This document shows, in pieces, positions 43,238-51,436 of a stretch of DNA of 64,000 bases. Under the pieces are notes generated by a model that worked only from the letters and a program-made list of their open reading frames with translations, was not told the DNA's origin and ran no database searches. This DNA comes from Acidobacteriaceae bacterium (GTDB taxonomy: Bacteria > Acidobacteriota > Terriglobia > Terriglobales > Acidobacteriaceae): positions 49,601 through 113,600 of the forward strand of contig PLGG01000021.1 in the NCBI GenBank assembly GCA_003138515.1, written 5' to 3'. Position 1 is the stretch's first letter. Each line of letters opens with the position of its first letter. The position numbers and the translations under genes are program-made.

Positions 43238-43263
43238 CCCAGGTCTCAAAATCGAGACTTGGG
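43238..43263. repeat. Palindromic repeat, family B, copy 1
   Basis: CCCAGGTCTC-AAAATC-GAGACTTGGG, a 10-bp stem with one mismatch. Related copies lie at 56876-56899, 57069-57094 and, as a half copy, 58504-58523. It sits between the regulator gene and the gene at 43290. No T-run, so it is not a classical terminator. Confidence 0.65.
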
Positions 43264-43289
43264 AGTCCCGCCAGCGCGCAAGACCGAAA

Positions 43290-43898
43290 TTATTGTGCCT
43301 TTTGTTTGCCCATGATCACCGCTGGAACCCCGAGATCCATTCCCGAAACGCGGAATGCACTTTGCAGCAAATCGTGCGCATCGATTCTTAAGTCGCTTGG
43401 AGAGAAAATAGAATCTTGGCGCGCCTGCGAATTCCTTACGATATCTCGCATCGCTTGGACGTCCCATAAGTGGTCCGATGCACCTTTAGCCTGTTTGAAC
43501 GAGACGAATCCCTCAAACAAATGGAGGTCAGGATTCAATTGCGCGTCGTGAATGCCGCGAAGCACGTAGAGCGCGGCCGTCATGACCATGCAACCGACGC
43601 CAAAGTACCAGTACCTAACTTGGCGTTCCTGTCGCTCAATACGCCTTCCCTTTGGGTTGCCGACCGCGTCGAAGCAGACAGAGAGCGGTGCTTCAATTAC
43701 AAGGTTGACCTGATCGCTACACCCGCGAATTCGCTCGATGACCTGCGTCTTGGTCGCGCCGAATGAAAGGCACGACGGGTCCTCGTCGCCGAACGCAAAT
43801 CCGCATGTTGGGCGAGCACTCGAGAAGCCGATGTCGAGGAAAATCCAATTGCCGTCTCCCCATAGCACCTGCGATTTGGTTCCTGCAGAAATCACGCC
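43290..43898 (-). CDS. Protein with a possible RNase H-like (DUF429-like) fold
   Basis: A 202-residue protein from a GTG at 43898, which has a GGGAGGT site and just avoids the upstream ABC-F stop; the frame continues to 44012. Pattern: LDIGFSSARPTCGFAFGD (an Asp followed by a glycine turn), VNLVIEAPLSVCF (Glu of the second strand), GNPKGRRIERQERQVRYWYFGVGCMVMTAALYVL, and a basic end. DUF429-like RNase H folds show the same order of an early Asp and a later IEAPLS-type Glu. The function is unknown; a nuclease-like role is inference only. Confidence 0.55.
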   Translation of the reverse strand, partial: GVISAGTKSQVLWGDGNWIFLDIGFSSARPTCGFAFGDEDPSCLSFGATKTQVIERIRGCSDQVNLVIEAPLSVCFDAVGNPKGRRIERQERQVRYWYFGVGCMVMTAALYVLRGIHDAQLNPDLHLFEGFVSFKQAKGASDHLWDVQAMRDIVRNSQARQDSIFSPSDLRIDAHDLLQSAFRVSGMDLGVPAVIMGKQKAQ

Positions 43899-43920
43899 CG
43901 CACCTCCCAAGCCGAGTACG

Positions 43921-45519
43921 CTAGTTGTGCTTACCCTTCCATTCCTCGTACGGCCCCTGGAAATCCTCAATTCCTTCGTCATGGAAGACCCACAATCGCG
44001 TCGCCACTTCATCGATCAGATCGTGATCGTGGGTGACCAACAGAACCGTGCCCTCGTACCGCTGCAGCGCGATGTTCAGCGCGTTGATGGCTTCAAGGTC
44101 GAGGTGGTTGGTCGGCTCATCAAAGATAAGAATGTTGGGCTTGGTCAGAATGAGTTTGCAGAAGGCGAGCCGCGCCTGTTCGCCTCCCGACAAAGCTTTC
44201 GTCGGCTTGGAGCCCTCCTCACCGGAAAAGAGCATCTGGCCCAGGATGCCGCGAATGTCCTCGATGTGCGCGCCGGGGTTCCATTGGTGCAGCCAGTCGG
44301 CCACGGTGAGGCCAGGCTCGATCGTCGCGCCTACGTCTTGCGGAAAGTAGCCCACCTGCGCCTCGTGTCCCCAAAAAACCGATCCGGAATCGAGCGTGAA
44401 GCCCTTCTCGGCCAGGCCTGGATAGTTGGCCAGCAGACTCTTGAGCATGGTGGTCTTTCCTGCGCCGTTGCGGCCCATCAGGCAGATCTTCTCGCCACGC
44501 AGGATGTTGGCGGTAAATCCATCGATGACTTTTAGATCGTCGTAAAACTTCGAGAGATGCTTGAGCTCAAGGACGTGCTTGCCGCTGGGCCGAATCTGAT
44601 CGAATTTGATGTAGGGCCGCTGGATGTTAGAGCGCGCCAGCTCGTTGGTCTGGAGCCGCTCCACTTCCTTGCGCCGGCTCGTCACCTGGCTGGACCGCGT
44701 TCCCGCGGCGAACCGCGCGATAAACTCGTTAAGCTGAGCGATCTTCTTTTCGCGTTGTGCGATTTGCGACTCCAGCGTCGAGCGAATCTGCGTCTTGGCC
44801 ATCACCATGTCGTCGTAGCCGCCGGTATAGGTGATGATCGTCTGGTAATCGATGTCTGCGGTGTGCGTGGTGACCGAATTGAGAAAATGCCGGTCGTGCG
44901 AGATGGCGATCATCGTGCCGTCGTAGCTGGATAGGAAATCTTGCAACCAATGGATGGAGTCGAGATCGAGGTAGTTTGTCGGCTCGTCCAGCAACAGCGC
45001 GGGCGGTTTGCCGAAGAGCGCCTGCGCTAGCAGCACGCGTACCTTTTGCCCGCCCTGCAACTCGCCCATCTTGCGGTTGTGCAGCGGCTCGGAAATGTCC
45101 AGGCCGTCGAGAAGCACGGCGGCGTCGCTTTCGGCCGTATAGCCGTCCTCATCGCCGATCGTGCCTTCCAGCTCGCCCAGCCGCATTCCATCCTCGTTGG
45201 ACATTTCGGGCTTGGCGTAGATGCGGTCGCGCTCCTCGAGCGCCGCCCAAAGCGGCTTGTTGCCCATGATGACCGTGTCGATGACGCGATAGGCGTCGAA
45301 TGCGAACTGATCTTGGCGCAACACGCCCAATTTGCGCGGGCGCACCACCGTGCCCTTCTGCGGCTCCAGTTCGCCGGCAAGAACCTTCATAAACGTGGAT
45401 TTCCCGGAGCCGTTCGGCCCGGTTAATCCGTAGCGGCGCCCCGGCGTAAAGGCTGTGCTGACGTCTTCGAAGAGGACTTTCGAGCCGTAGCGCATGGTGA
45501 CATTGCTGACACTAATCAT
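43921..45519 (-). CDS. ABC-F family ATPase
   Basis: A 532-residue tandem ABC protein without membrane domains, so a translation factor or antibiotic-resistance type ABC-F rather than a transporter. First domain: GPNGSGKS, LQGGQKVR, LLLDEPTNYLD; second: GRNGAGKT, LSGGEQAR, LIFDEPTNHLD. The linker of about 80 residues is charged and helical (IAQREKKIAQLNEFIARFAAGTRSS). Overall layout and the short C-terminus resemble YbiT-type proteins. ABC-F proteins act on the ribosome E-site. It is upstream of the RNase H-like gene by 22 bp and could share its transcript. Confidence 0.93.
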   Translation of the reverse strand: MISVSNVTMRYGSKVLFEDVSTAFTPGRRYGLTGPNGSGKSTFMKVLAGELEPQKGTVVRPRKLGVLRQDQFAFDAYRVIDTVIMGNKPLWAALEERDRIYAKPEMSNEDGMRLGELEGTIGDEDGYTAESDAAVLLDGLDISEPLHNRKMGELQGGQKVRVLLAQALFGKPPALLLDEPTNYLDLDSIHWLQDFLSSYDGTMIAISHDRHFLNSVTTHTADIDYQTIITYTGGYDDMVMAKTQIRSTLESQIAQREKKIAQLNEFIARFAAGTRSSQVTSRRKEVERLQTNELARSNIQRPYIKFDQIRPSGKHVLELKHLSKFYDDLKVIDGFTANILRGEKICLMGRNGAGKTTMLKSLLANYPGLAEKGFTLDSGSVFWGHEAQVGYFPQDVGATIEPGLTVADWLHQWNPGAHIEDIRGILGQMLFSGEEGSKPTKALSGGEQARLAFCKLILTKPNILIFDEPTNHLDLEAINALNIALQRYEGTVLLVTHDHDLIDEVATRLWVFHDEGIEDFQGPYEEWKGKHN

Positions 45520-45743
45520 TCTTTGCTTTTGCTTCCTATGCCCAAGCCACAGCCGGGCTGCCGCGCCGGTGGGCCGGATTAGGCCGGATTGATTTGTAAT
45601 TCACGAGAAGCGTGCGGGCAAGCAGCTACTCAAGAAGACTTCGGCTCTTATATTTTCTCACGAGCGTGCGGGTACGCAGACCAGCCCGGTCCGCGTCCTC
45701 TGGAGAAGTGAGTCCGGAGCTTCTGCGCTCGAAGTGCCGATTC

Positions 45744-46832
45744 CTACTGCGTGGGCGGAACAGCATACTTTCCGGATTTGGCGTACAGCCAGTCGCCGCC
45801 ATCGGCTGGGTTGGCGGGGTCTTTAATCACGTCATAGAGCATGGTGACGGGCGCGAAACATTGGCGGTAGATGAGGCCGACATCGGCGCCGTGGTTGGGC
45901 GTGGGGATGTTCACGCCGAACATGAAATAGGCGGGCGGATTGTCGATGCGCAGCATGCCGTTGTGGATCTGATTTGTGATCTCGTGAAGTCCGCCGCCGG
46001 AATACGTTGAGGTGCCGTCATTGCCTACGCCAAATACGTAATGTGGCGGAGTCGGGTTGTTTTGGTCGTAGGTAGTATCGATGGCAGCCTGGTACGCGCG
46101 GTTGATAGGCGCCATGGTTTTGGCGGCAACCACGCGGAGAATGATGGAGCATGAGTTCGTCGAGCCCGGTCCGTAAATGCCGTTCACGTAGTTTGCGGCG
46201 TCGTCTCCGGTCTCGTCCGCAATCAGTTCAGCCGGGGTCGGCGGCGGCTTGACGCCTGCGCATGACGCGGGCAGAACAAACAGCGACGCGGGCGGCGTTG
46301 CGAATGAGACTTTGGTGATGTCGACCATCGTCATCGGAGCAGTCCCCGCAGCGCTCAGCTCAGCACGGATCACCAGGCTGTCCTTCATGTCGATCCAGGC
46401 CTTCACGTTGGCGCCCTGCGAGGCGCCGGCAAAGACCTGCGTCGCGATGCCATTGATGGTCTCTGCGCCCACGAGCTTAATGTCGCCCTTGGCGATTTCG
46501 CTGGAGAGATCGGCGGTCGAGGCAAAGGGATCGCCCCAATCGCCGGAGAAGGTGCCGGCGCCGCACGTGATCGGATTGGCGTCCGGGTCCCACGCGTAAG
46601 AAGTTCCGGCCTGAAGGTCGTAGAGAGTGAAGGATCGGCTGGCCGGAGTTCCGCTCTGCGCTGGTTGTTTCATCTCCATCAAAGCCCTTGAGCCGCTGCG
46701 GTAAATGATGGATGTGGACCCAGGCGCGCCGCTCGACTCAGTGATGGTGTATGCGGTCGGCGGAGCTTGCGCCATCAGCAGCGAGGCGAATACAACCGGG
46801 CCGAGACAAGCGAGGAATCGCGGAGTTGACAC
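45744..46832 (-). CDS. Large secreted protein of unknown function
   Basis: A 362-residue exported protein with a signal peptide (MSTPRFLACLGPVVFASLLMAQA). The N-terminal half shows beta-strand patterns and a YDLQAGTSYAWDPDANP turn; DISxVSFATPPASLFVLPASC looks like an outer-membrane-lipoprotein-like fold of the kind that follows protein-carried substrates. A Cys, Pro-rich linker at about residue 190 leads to a second domain (GIYGPGSTNSCSIILRVV, then AIDTTYDQNNPTPPHYVFG). No family is recognised. It lies upstream of a 150-bp gap before the HAD gene on the same strand. Confidence 0.7.
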   Translation of the reverse strand: MSTPRFLACLGPVVFASLLMAQAPPTAYTITESSGAPGSTSIIYRSGSRALMEMKQPAQSGTPASRSFTLYDLQAGTSYAWDPDANPITCGAGTFSGDWGDPFASTADLSSEIAKGDIKLVGAETINGIATQVFAGASQGANVKAWIDMKDSLVIRAELSAAGTAPMTMVDITKVSFATPPASLFVLPASCAGVKPPPTPAELIADETGDDAANYVNGIYGPGSTNSCSIILRVVAAKTMAPINRAYQAAIDTTYDQNNPTPPHYVFGVGNDGTSTYSGGGLHEITNQIHNGMLRIDNPPAYFMFGVNIPTPNHGADVGLIYRQCFAPVTMLYDVIKDPANPADGGDWLYAKSGKYAVPPTQ

Positions 46833-46983
46833 AGGAAAAACTCCCTTTGAGCGGGATGAATGAATCCGAATACAAGGGGCCGACTATGCGCGAAGAGAAG
46901 CAACCTGAGAGAAACACGATCATATTTACCGGAGTAGTGTTCGTCAAGACGCGAAAAAACGCGAATGGCCGGACCGCCGCGGC

Positions 46984-47688
46984 TCAAAAGACTTCGCGGA
47001 GTTTCGCGAAGGCATCGAGCTCGATGAGGTGCTGGCCTTCGGGCGCTTTGTCGACGGCCGCGTGCTCCAACACCCAGGTGTCCTTGTGAAAGAGAAACAC
47101 CGCGTGCAGGCCGGCAGCGAGCGCGGGATTGATGTCGCTTTTTGGGCTGTTGCCAATCATCCAACTAGTGTGCGGCTTGAGTTCGTGCCGCGCGATCACG
47201 GCGCGATACGTAGCCGGGTCCTTCTCGGCCGCAATCTCGACAGCGGCAAAGTATGGTGCGAGGCCCGACCGGGCGAGCTTGTCGGCTTGCTCGGCGTGAT
47301 TGCCTTTGGTCATCACGATCAGGTGGTGCCTCGCGGCGAGCTCTTTGAGCGTCTCTGCCACGCCGGGCAGCAGCTCAATCTCCTGCTCGGCGATGGACTG
47401 CGCGAATCCGCGAATGCGCTCGCGTTTTTCGTCCGTCACCGGCGCCGGACTCAGCCGCTCAAAGCAGTCCACGAGTGACTGCGTGAAGCTCGATAGTCCG
47501 TAGCCGTGCGCCAGGATGGTTTCCCGCTCGACAGCATTCAGCGTCTGCCGCACTGCAGATGGCGTGTACTCCTTGTGGTCGAGAAAGCTGATGAACGCGG
47601 CGATCGCGCGCTCGAAGTAGATGTTGTTTTCCCAAAGCGTGTCGTCGGCGTCGATGAGCAACGTCTGACCGGCAGGGAAGCGGGGCAT
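46984..47688 (-). CDS. HAD-family hydrolase
   Basis: A 234-residue phosphatase-like HAD protein. Motif I is DADDTLW with nucleophile Asp13 and Asp15, motif II lies in LIVMTKGN, the Lys in AEKDP, and motif IV in SWMIGNSPKSDINPAL. The cap is helical, between residues 20 and 90, as in the class of beta-phosphoglucomutase-type enzymes. Substrate unknown. It is transcribed on the same strand as glmM, 52 bp after the glmM stop codon, so it may be the end of that operon. Confidence 0.88.
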   Translation of the reverse strand: MPRFPAGQTLLIDADDTLWENNIYFERAIAAFISFLDHKEYTPSAVRQTLNAVERETILAHGYGLSSFTQSLVDCFERLSPAPVTDEKRERIRGFAQSIAEQEIELLPGVAETLKELAARHHLIVMTKGNHAEQADKLARSGLAPYFAAVEIAAEKDPATYRAVIARHELKPHTSWMIGNSPKSDINPALAAGLHAVFLFHKDTWVLEHAAVDKAPEGQHLIELDAFAKLREVF

Positions 47689-47739
47689 GGATCGAGAATA
47701 CTCGCTGATGCTTGGTCGCCTCCATAGGGAGGCGCCCGT

Positions 47740-49116
47740 TCAGGCGCCCAGTTCGTTGCGAATGGCGGCGGCAATCGCTTCTGCATGGCGCCGCATCGCC
47801 TCTTCGCTCTCCGCCTCGATCATCACTCGCGCCAGAGCCTCGGTTCCCGAGTAGCGAATCACCACGCGCCCTGTGTCCTTCAGCTCTGCTTCGGCTGCGC
47901 GAATCGCGTCGACGACGGCGGGGATTGTTTCGAGCGGCTTCTTCTCGCGCACCTTCACGTTGACGATGACCTGTGGAAAAACTTTGAGATCCGCAGTCAG
48001 CTCGCCGATCGATTTGCCGGTACGCGCGATCAAATCCAGCACAACAAGCGCGGTCAGCAGACCGTCACCCGTCGTAGCCAGGTGCGGAAAAAGAATGTGC
48101 CCAGACTGCTCGCCGCCCAGAGCCGCATTCTCCTTCTGCATCATTTCGAGCACATAGCGGTCGCCCACCGGTGCGCGCAACATGCGAATTCCGCTGTGCT
48201 TCAGGGCGGCCTCGAGTCCCATGTTCGACATCGTTGTCGCAACGACTACGTCGCCCGTCAACATGCCGCGGGCCTTCAGATCGCGCGCGGCGATCAGCAG
48301 AATAGCGTCGCCGTTGATCACGTTGCCCTCGGCGCCGGCCAGCATGCAGCGGTCAGCGTCGCCATCGAACGTCAGGCCAAGGTCCGCTCCGCGCGCCTTC
48401 ACCTCGTGCGCCACATATTCGGGATGCAGCGCGCCGCACTGCGCGTTAATATTGCGCCCGTCGGGCGCGATGTTGAGCAGCGTGATGTCGGCGCGTCCAT
48501 CGCCATTCAGCCGGCGCAGAAGCTCTGGCGCGATCGCCGCCGCGGCGCCGTTGGCGCAATCGGCGACAATTTTCAGGCCGGAAAGCGAGAGCCCCGGAAC
48601 GCAGTCGACGAGGAACTGAATGTAATCGCTCTGAAGGGCAGCGTTGTCCTCGACGGGGGCGAAGCAGCTCGGGTCGGAGATCTTCACTTGCGCGGCGTGA
48701 AACAGAATCTCTTCTTCCATCGCCAGCTCTAGCGCATCAGGCAGCTTGAATCCGTCGGCGCCGAAGAGCTTGATGCCGTTGTCCTGCCATGGATTGTGCG
48801 AAGCAGAGATGACCACGCCGGCGTGGAACCCGTGAGTCTTTGTCAGAAACGCGATCGCGGGGGTGGTCACTACGCCCGCGCTTTCGACAATGGCGCCAGC
48901 CTGGCGCAGGGCTTCGGCCAGCGTTGCGGCAATCCAGGGGCCGGATTCGCGCGTGTCGCGCCCGAGAAGAACTCTCGGCCGCGGCGCAGTTTTGCGCAGA
49001 GAGTGCGCGAGTGCGAGTCCCACGCTGTAGATTGTCGTTGGATCCAGCGGAGCCTCGCCCGCAATTGCGCGAATGCCGTCGGTGCCGAAGAGTTGTCGTG
49101 CCCCGTTCGTGGTCAT
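47740..49116 (-). CDS. glmM: Phosphoglucosamine mutase GlmM
   Basis: Interconverts glucosamine-6-phosphate and glucosamine-1-phosphate on the way to UDP-GlcNAc for peptidoglycan and lipid A. The active-site serine is in GVVISASHNPWQDNGIKLFG, the metal loop in LTFDGDADRCML, and the sugar-binding and phosphate-binding loops GGEQSGHIL and VRYSGTE are present. The length of 458 residues matches the family. The start ATG overlaps the xseA stop by four bases. It is the fourth gene of a run that starts with a phosphorelay. Confidence 0.95.
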   Translation of the reverse strand: MTTNGARQLFGTDGIRAIAGEAPLDPTTIYSVGLALAHSLRKTAPRPRVLLGRDTRESGPWIAATLAEALRQAGAIVESAGVVTTPAIAFLTKTHGFHAGVVISASHNPWQDNGIKLFGADGFKLPDALELAMEEEILFHAAQVKISDPSCFAPVEDNAALQSDYIQFLVDCVPGLSLSGLKIVADCANGAAAAIAPELLRRLNGDGRADITLLNIAPDGRNINAQCGALHPEYVAHEVKARGADLGLTFDGDADRCMLAGAEGNVINGDAILLIAARDLKARGMLTGDVVVATTMSNMGLEAALKHSGIRMLRAPVGDRYVLEMMQKENAALGGEQSGHILFPHLATTGDGLLTALVVLDLIARTGKSIGELTADLKVFPQVIVNVKVREKKPLETIPAVVDAIRAAEAELKDTGRVVIRYSGTEALARVMIEAESEEAMRRHAEAIAAAIRNELGA

Positions 49117-50600
49117 TTTGACGATCTCTTGCCTCGTTTGCCGGTTGTGGTCGCATGGGGCGCGCCGGATGAAACGGATTCGACGCGACTCGTGAACGAT
49201 CCGTCGGCGAGCCGCGTGGTGAGCCGATCGCTTGAGCCGATTTGCGCCGTGGAGCGAATGAGCGCGCCCTCCGCCGAGAGAACCAACGCGTAGCCGCGGT
49301 CGAGCACAGCCAACGGCGAGAGCGAATGGAGCCTTGCATCGAATGCGCCAAGCCGTGCAGATGAAGACTCGATCAACCTTTCGAGGCTGCGGTTAAGGCG
49401 GGCGCGGAAGTCGGCGAGATGTGCACGCGCATGAGCCAGCTTCTGACGCGGGTCGTAATGCAGAACGCCGGCTGCAAGCTCGGCAATGCGATTCTGGCTT
49501 CGCCGCAGTTGATTTAGAACAGCAGCGTCCAACCGCTGCGACGCATCATCGAGCCGCTGCTCCAGCCGGAGCAGCAGCGTAGTCACGCGCGATTCGATAC
49601 GGCTGAGGGGCAAATGCGTCAGTCGCTGCCGCGCCTGAAGAAGCTGAAAGCGCGCGGCGCGTTCCAGGCGGTGCGTTTGCGTGGCCAGGCGCTCGGCAAT
49701 TTTGTGCTGTGCCTCGGTGATGAGCTCCGCCGCGGCTGATGGTGTAGGTGCGCGCAGGTCGGCGACGAAGTCCGCGATGGTGAAATCTGTTTCATGGCCG
49801 ATGGCGGAGACAACGGGCAGCGGCGATGCGGCAATCGCACGCGCCACCTGCTCACTGTTGAAGGCGGCAAGATCTTCGAGCGATCCGCCGCCGCGCGCAA
49901 GAACAATCAGGTCGACGAGCTTGGTTGCGTTCAACTCACTAAGCGCGGCTTCGATCTCAGCAGGCGCAGATTCACCCTGTACGGAGACTGGAGAGAGCAA
50001 CACATTCAGTCCGGAGTGGCGACGATTGACGATGTTCAGAAAATCCCGAATGACCGCGCCGGTGGGCGAGGTGATAATGCCCACGGTGCGCGGAAACATG
50101 GGCAGCGGTTTCTTGCGCTCAGCGTCGAAGAGGCCCTCGACTCTGAGCCGCTCCTTCAATTGCTCAAAGGCAAGTTGCAGCGAGCCTGCGCCCACCGGCT
50201 CCATCGTCTCCGCGACTAGTTGCATCTGGCCGCGCTGCTCATAGACGCTCACGCGGCCCCGCACGAGCACGTGCAGGCCGTCTTCCGGCCGAAAGCGGAG
50301 CAGCACAGCCTGACGCCGGAAGAGAACGATCGGCAACTGCGCCTCGGCGTCCTTCAGCGTGAAGTAGACGTGGCCCGATGGCGCGGGGCGGTAATTCGAA
50401 ATCTCGCCCTCGACCCAAATGTCGCCGTACTCCTGCTCGACCAGTTCGCGCACCTGCGACACCAGCTCGCGCACGGGCCAGATGCGTCGCGACGGGCGTG
50501 GCTCTTCGAAGCGAAGCCCCAGCTGGGACGTCTCGTCGTGTTCTGACGCGAAAGGATCGTGCGGAATCACTGTTGATGAGTGTAATGGCTCAGGCGTCAA
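49113..50600 (-). CDS. xseA: Exodeoxyribonuclease VII large subunit
   Basis: The large subunit of ExoVII, which trims single-stranded DNA. The N-terminal OB fold holds IWVEGEISNYRPAPSGHVYFTLKD (described by its EGEISNxxxxxSGHxYFxLKD pattern); the catalytic core shows GIITSPTGAVIRDF, LIVLARGGGSLEDLAAFN and SAIGHETDFTIADFVAD with the conserved Asp and Arg. A long coiled-coil and a C-terminal tail (TGKRGKRSSK) follow. xseB is not in the window. It overlaps both Hpt and glmM by four bases each and is therefore translated with them. Confidence 0.95.
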   Translation of the reverse strand: MTPEPLHSSTVIPHDPFASEHDETSQLGLRFEEPRPSRRIWPVRELVSQVRELVEQEYGDIWVEGEISNYRPAPSGHVYFTLKDAEAQLPIVLFRRQAVLLRFRPEDGLHVLVRGRVSVYEQRGQMQLVAETMEPVGAGSLQLAFEQLKERLRVEGLFDAERKKPLPMFPRTVGIITSPTGAVIRDFLNIVNRRHSGLNVLLSPVSVQGESAPAEIEAALSELNATKLVDLIVLARGGGSLEDLAAFNSEQVARAIAASPLPVVSAIGHETDFTIADFVADLRAPTPSAAAELITEAQHKIAERLATQTHRLERAARFQLLQARQRLTHLPLSRIESRVTTLLLRLEQRLDDASQRLDAAVLNQLRRSQNRIAELAAGVLHYDPRQKLAHARAHLADFRARLNRSLERLIESSSARLGAFDARLHSLSPLAVLDRGYALVLSAEGALIRSTAQIGSSDRLTTRLADGSFTSRVESVSSGAPHATTTGKRGKRSSK

Positions 50601-50977
50601 CCGCTCGATTTGCTGCTCTCGATCCCCGTTTTGCGGCTCTCGATCATGGTCCGCAGCTCCGCAGCCAGGGCGGCTAGATGTTTGCCGGAGGCGGCGCCCT
50701 CAGCGGATTCGTGGGAAAACGCGACTTCAAGCTCGCGGGCAACATCTGTTCCATGCGTTAGGCTGAATGTGCCCAACACCCCGGCCAGTTTGTGGGCGGC
50801 GGCTTGCGCAGCCTCGCGGCTCGAATTGCTGAGCGTCTTCGCGGTGACGGCTACGGCTGCAACTTCCAGATTCGCAACCCGCTCCCGGATCTCGGGCAAA
50901 AACCTCACCCAAAGGCGGTCCATTGCCTGCTCAAGCGCCGCTTCCGGGGGAATTTCGGATTGAGCCGAAGTCTTCAT
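50597..50977 (-). CDS. Hpt (histidine phosphotransfer) protein
   Basis: A 126-residue four-helix protein with the Hpt box AAHKLAGVLGTFSL, His62 being the phosphorylated residue. It would pass phosphate between the hybrid kinase encoded at 51437 and the single-domain receiver encoded at 50990. The gene overlaps xseA by four bases (ATGA), an unusual fusion of a phosphorelay with a DNA-repair gene. No DNA-binding output domain is present in the relay encoded here. Confidence 0.88.
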   Translation of the reverse strand: MKTSAQSEIPPEAALEQAMDRLWVRFLPEIRERVANLEVAAVAVTAKTLSNSSREAAQAAAHKLAGVLGTFSLTHGTDVARELEVAFSHESAEGAASGKHLAALAAELRTMIESRKTGIESSKSSG

Positions 50978-50989
50978 CGCATTCCGCGG

Positions 50990-51364
50990 TCAGTTCCAGC
51001 CCAGCGCGCGCGAAATCTGCGCCGAGAGCGTGAGCGGATCGAAGGGTTTGAAGAGCACGGCTTCGACGCCCAAGTCGGCAAATCGACGCTGGTCCGTGCC
51101 CTGCACTTTAGCGGTTAGCAGCAGCACCGGAATACCAGCCGTCGCCGGATTCCTGCGCAGCTCTCGAAACGTGGCGGGACCATCCATCCCCGGCATCATT
51201 ACGTCCAGCAAAATCGCGTCGGGATGTTGCTCGGCGGCGCGGGCCACTCCCTGCGCTCCGGAGCTGGCTTTGATCACTTCCCAGCCGGCCACGGTTTCCA
51301 GGCTGAGCGAGGCTACCTCTCGAATGTCGTCTTCGTCGTCGATGATCAGAATCTTGCGGCCCAC
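50990..51364 (-). CDS. Single-domain response regulator
   Basis: A 124-residue CheY-type receiver: acidic pair Asp10/Glu11 in IIDDEDD, phospho-acceptor Asp54 in ILLDVMMPGMDG, Thr in LLLTAKV and Lys106 in LFKPFDP. No output domain, so it either relays phosphate or binds another protein. It lies 12 bp upstream of the Hpt gene and 72 bp downstream of the hybrid kinase gene, all on one strand. Confidence 0.93.
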   Translation of the reverse strand: MGRKILIIDDEDDIREVASLSLETVAGWEVIKASSGAQGVARAAEQHPDAILLDVMMPGMDGPATFRELRRNPATAGIPVLLLTAKVQGTDQRRFADLGVEAVLFKPFDPLTLSAQISRALGWN

Positions 51365-51436
51365 GTTCGAACTCCCTCTAATCTCATTTTCAAGCGCAGC
51401 CGCAGCGTCTCGACGGCGCAGATCTGTCCAATTGGT

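Noticed and set aside
47785..48732. A long open frame on the plus strand
   Set aside because: It is antisense to glmM, which has all its catalytic motifs; GC-rich genes often leave such frames open.
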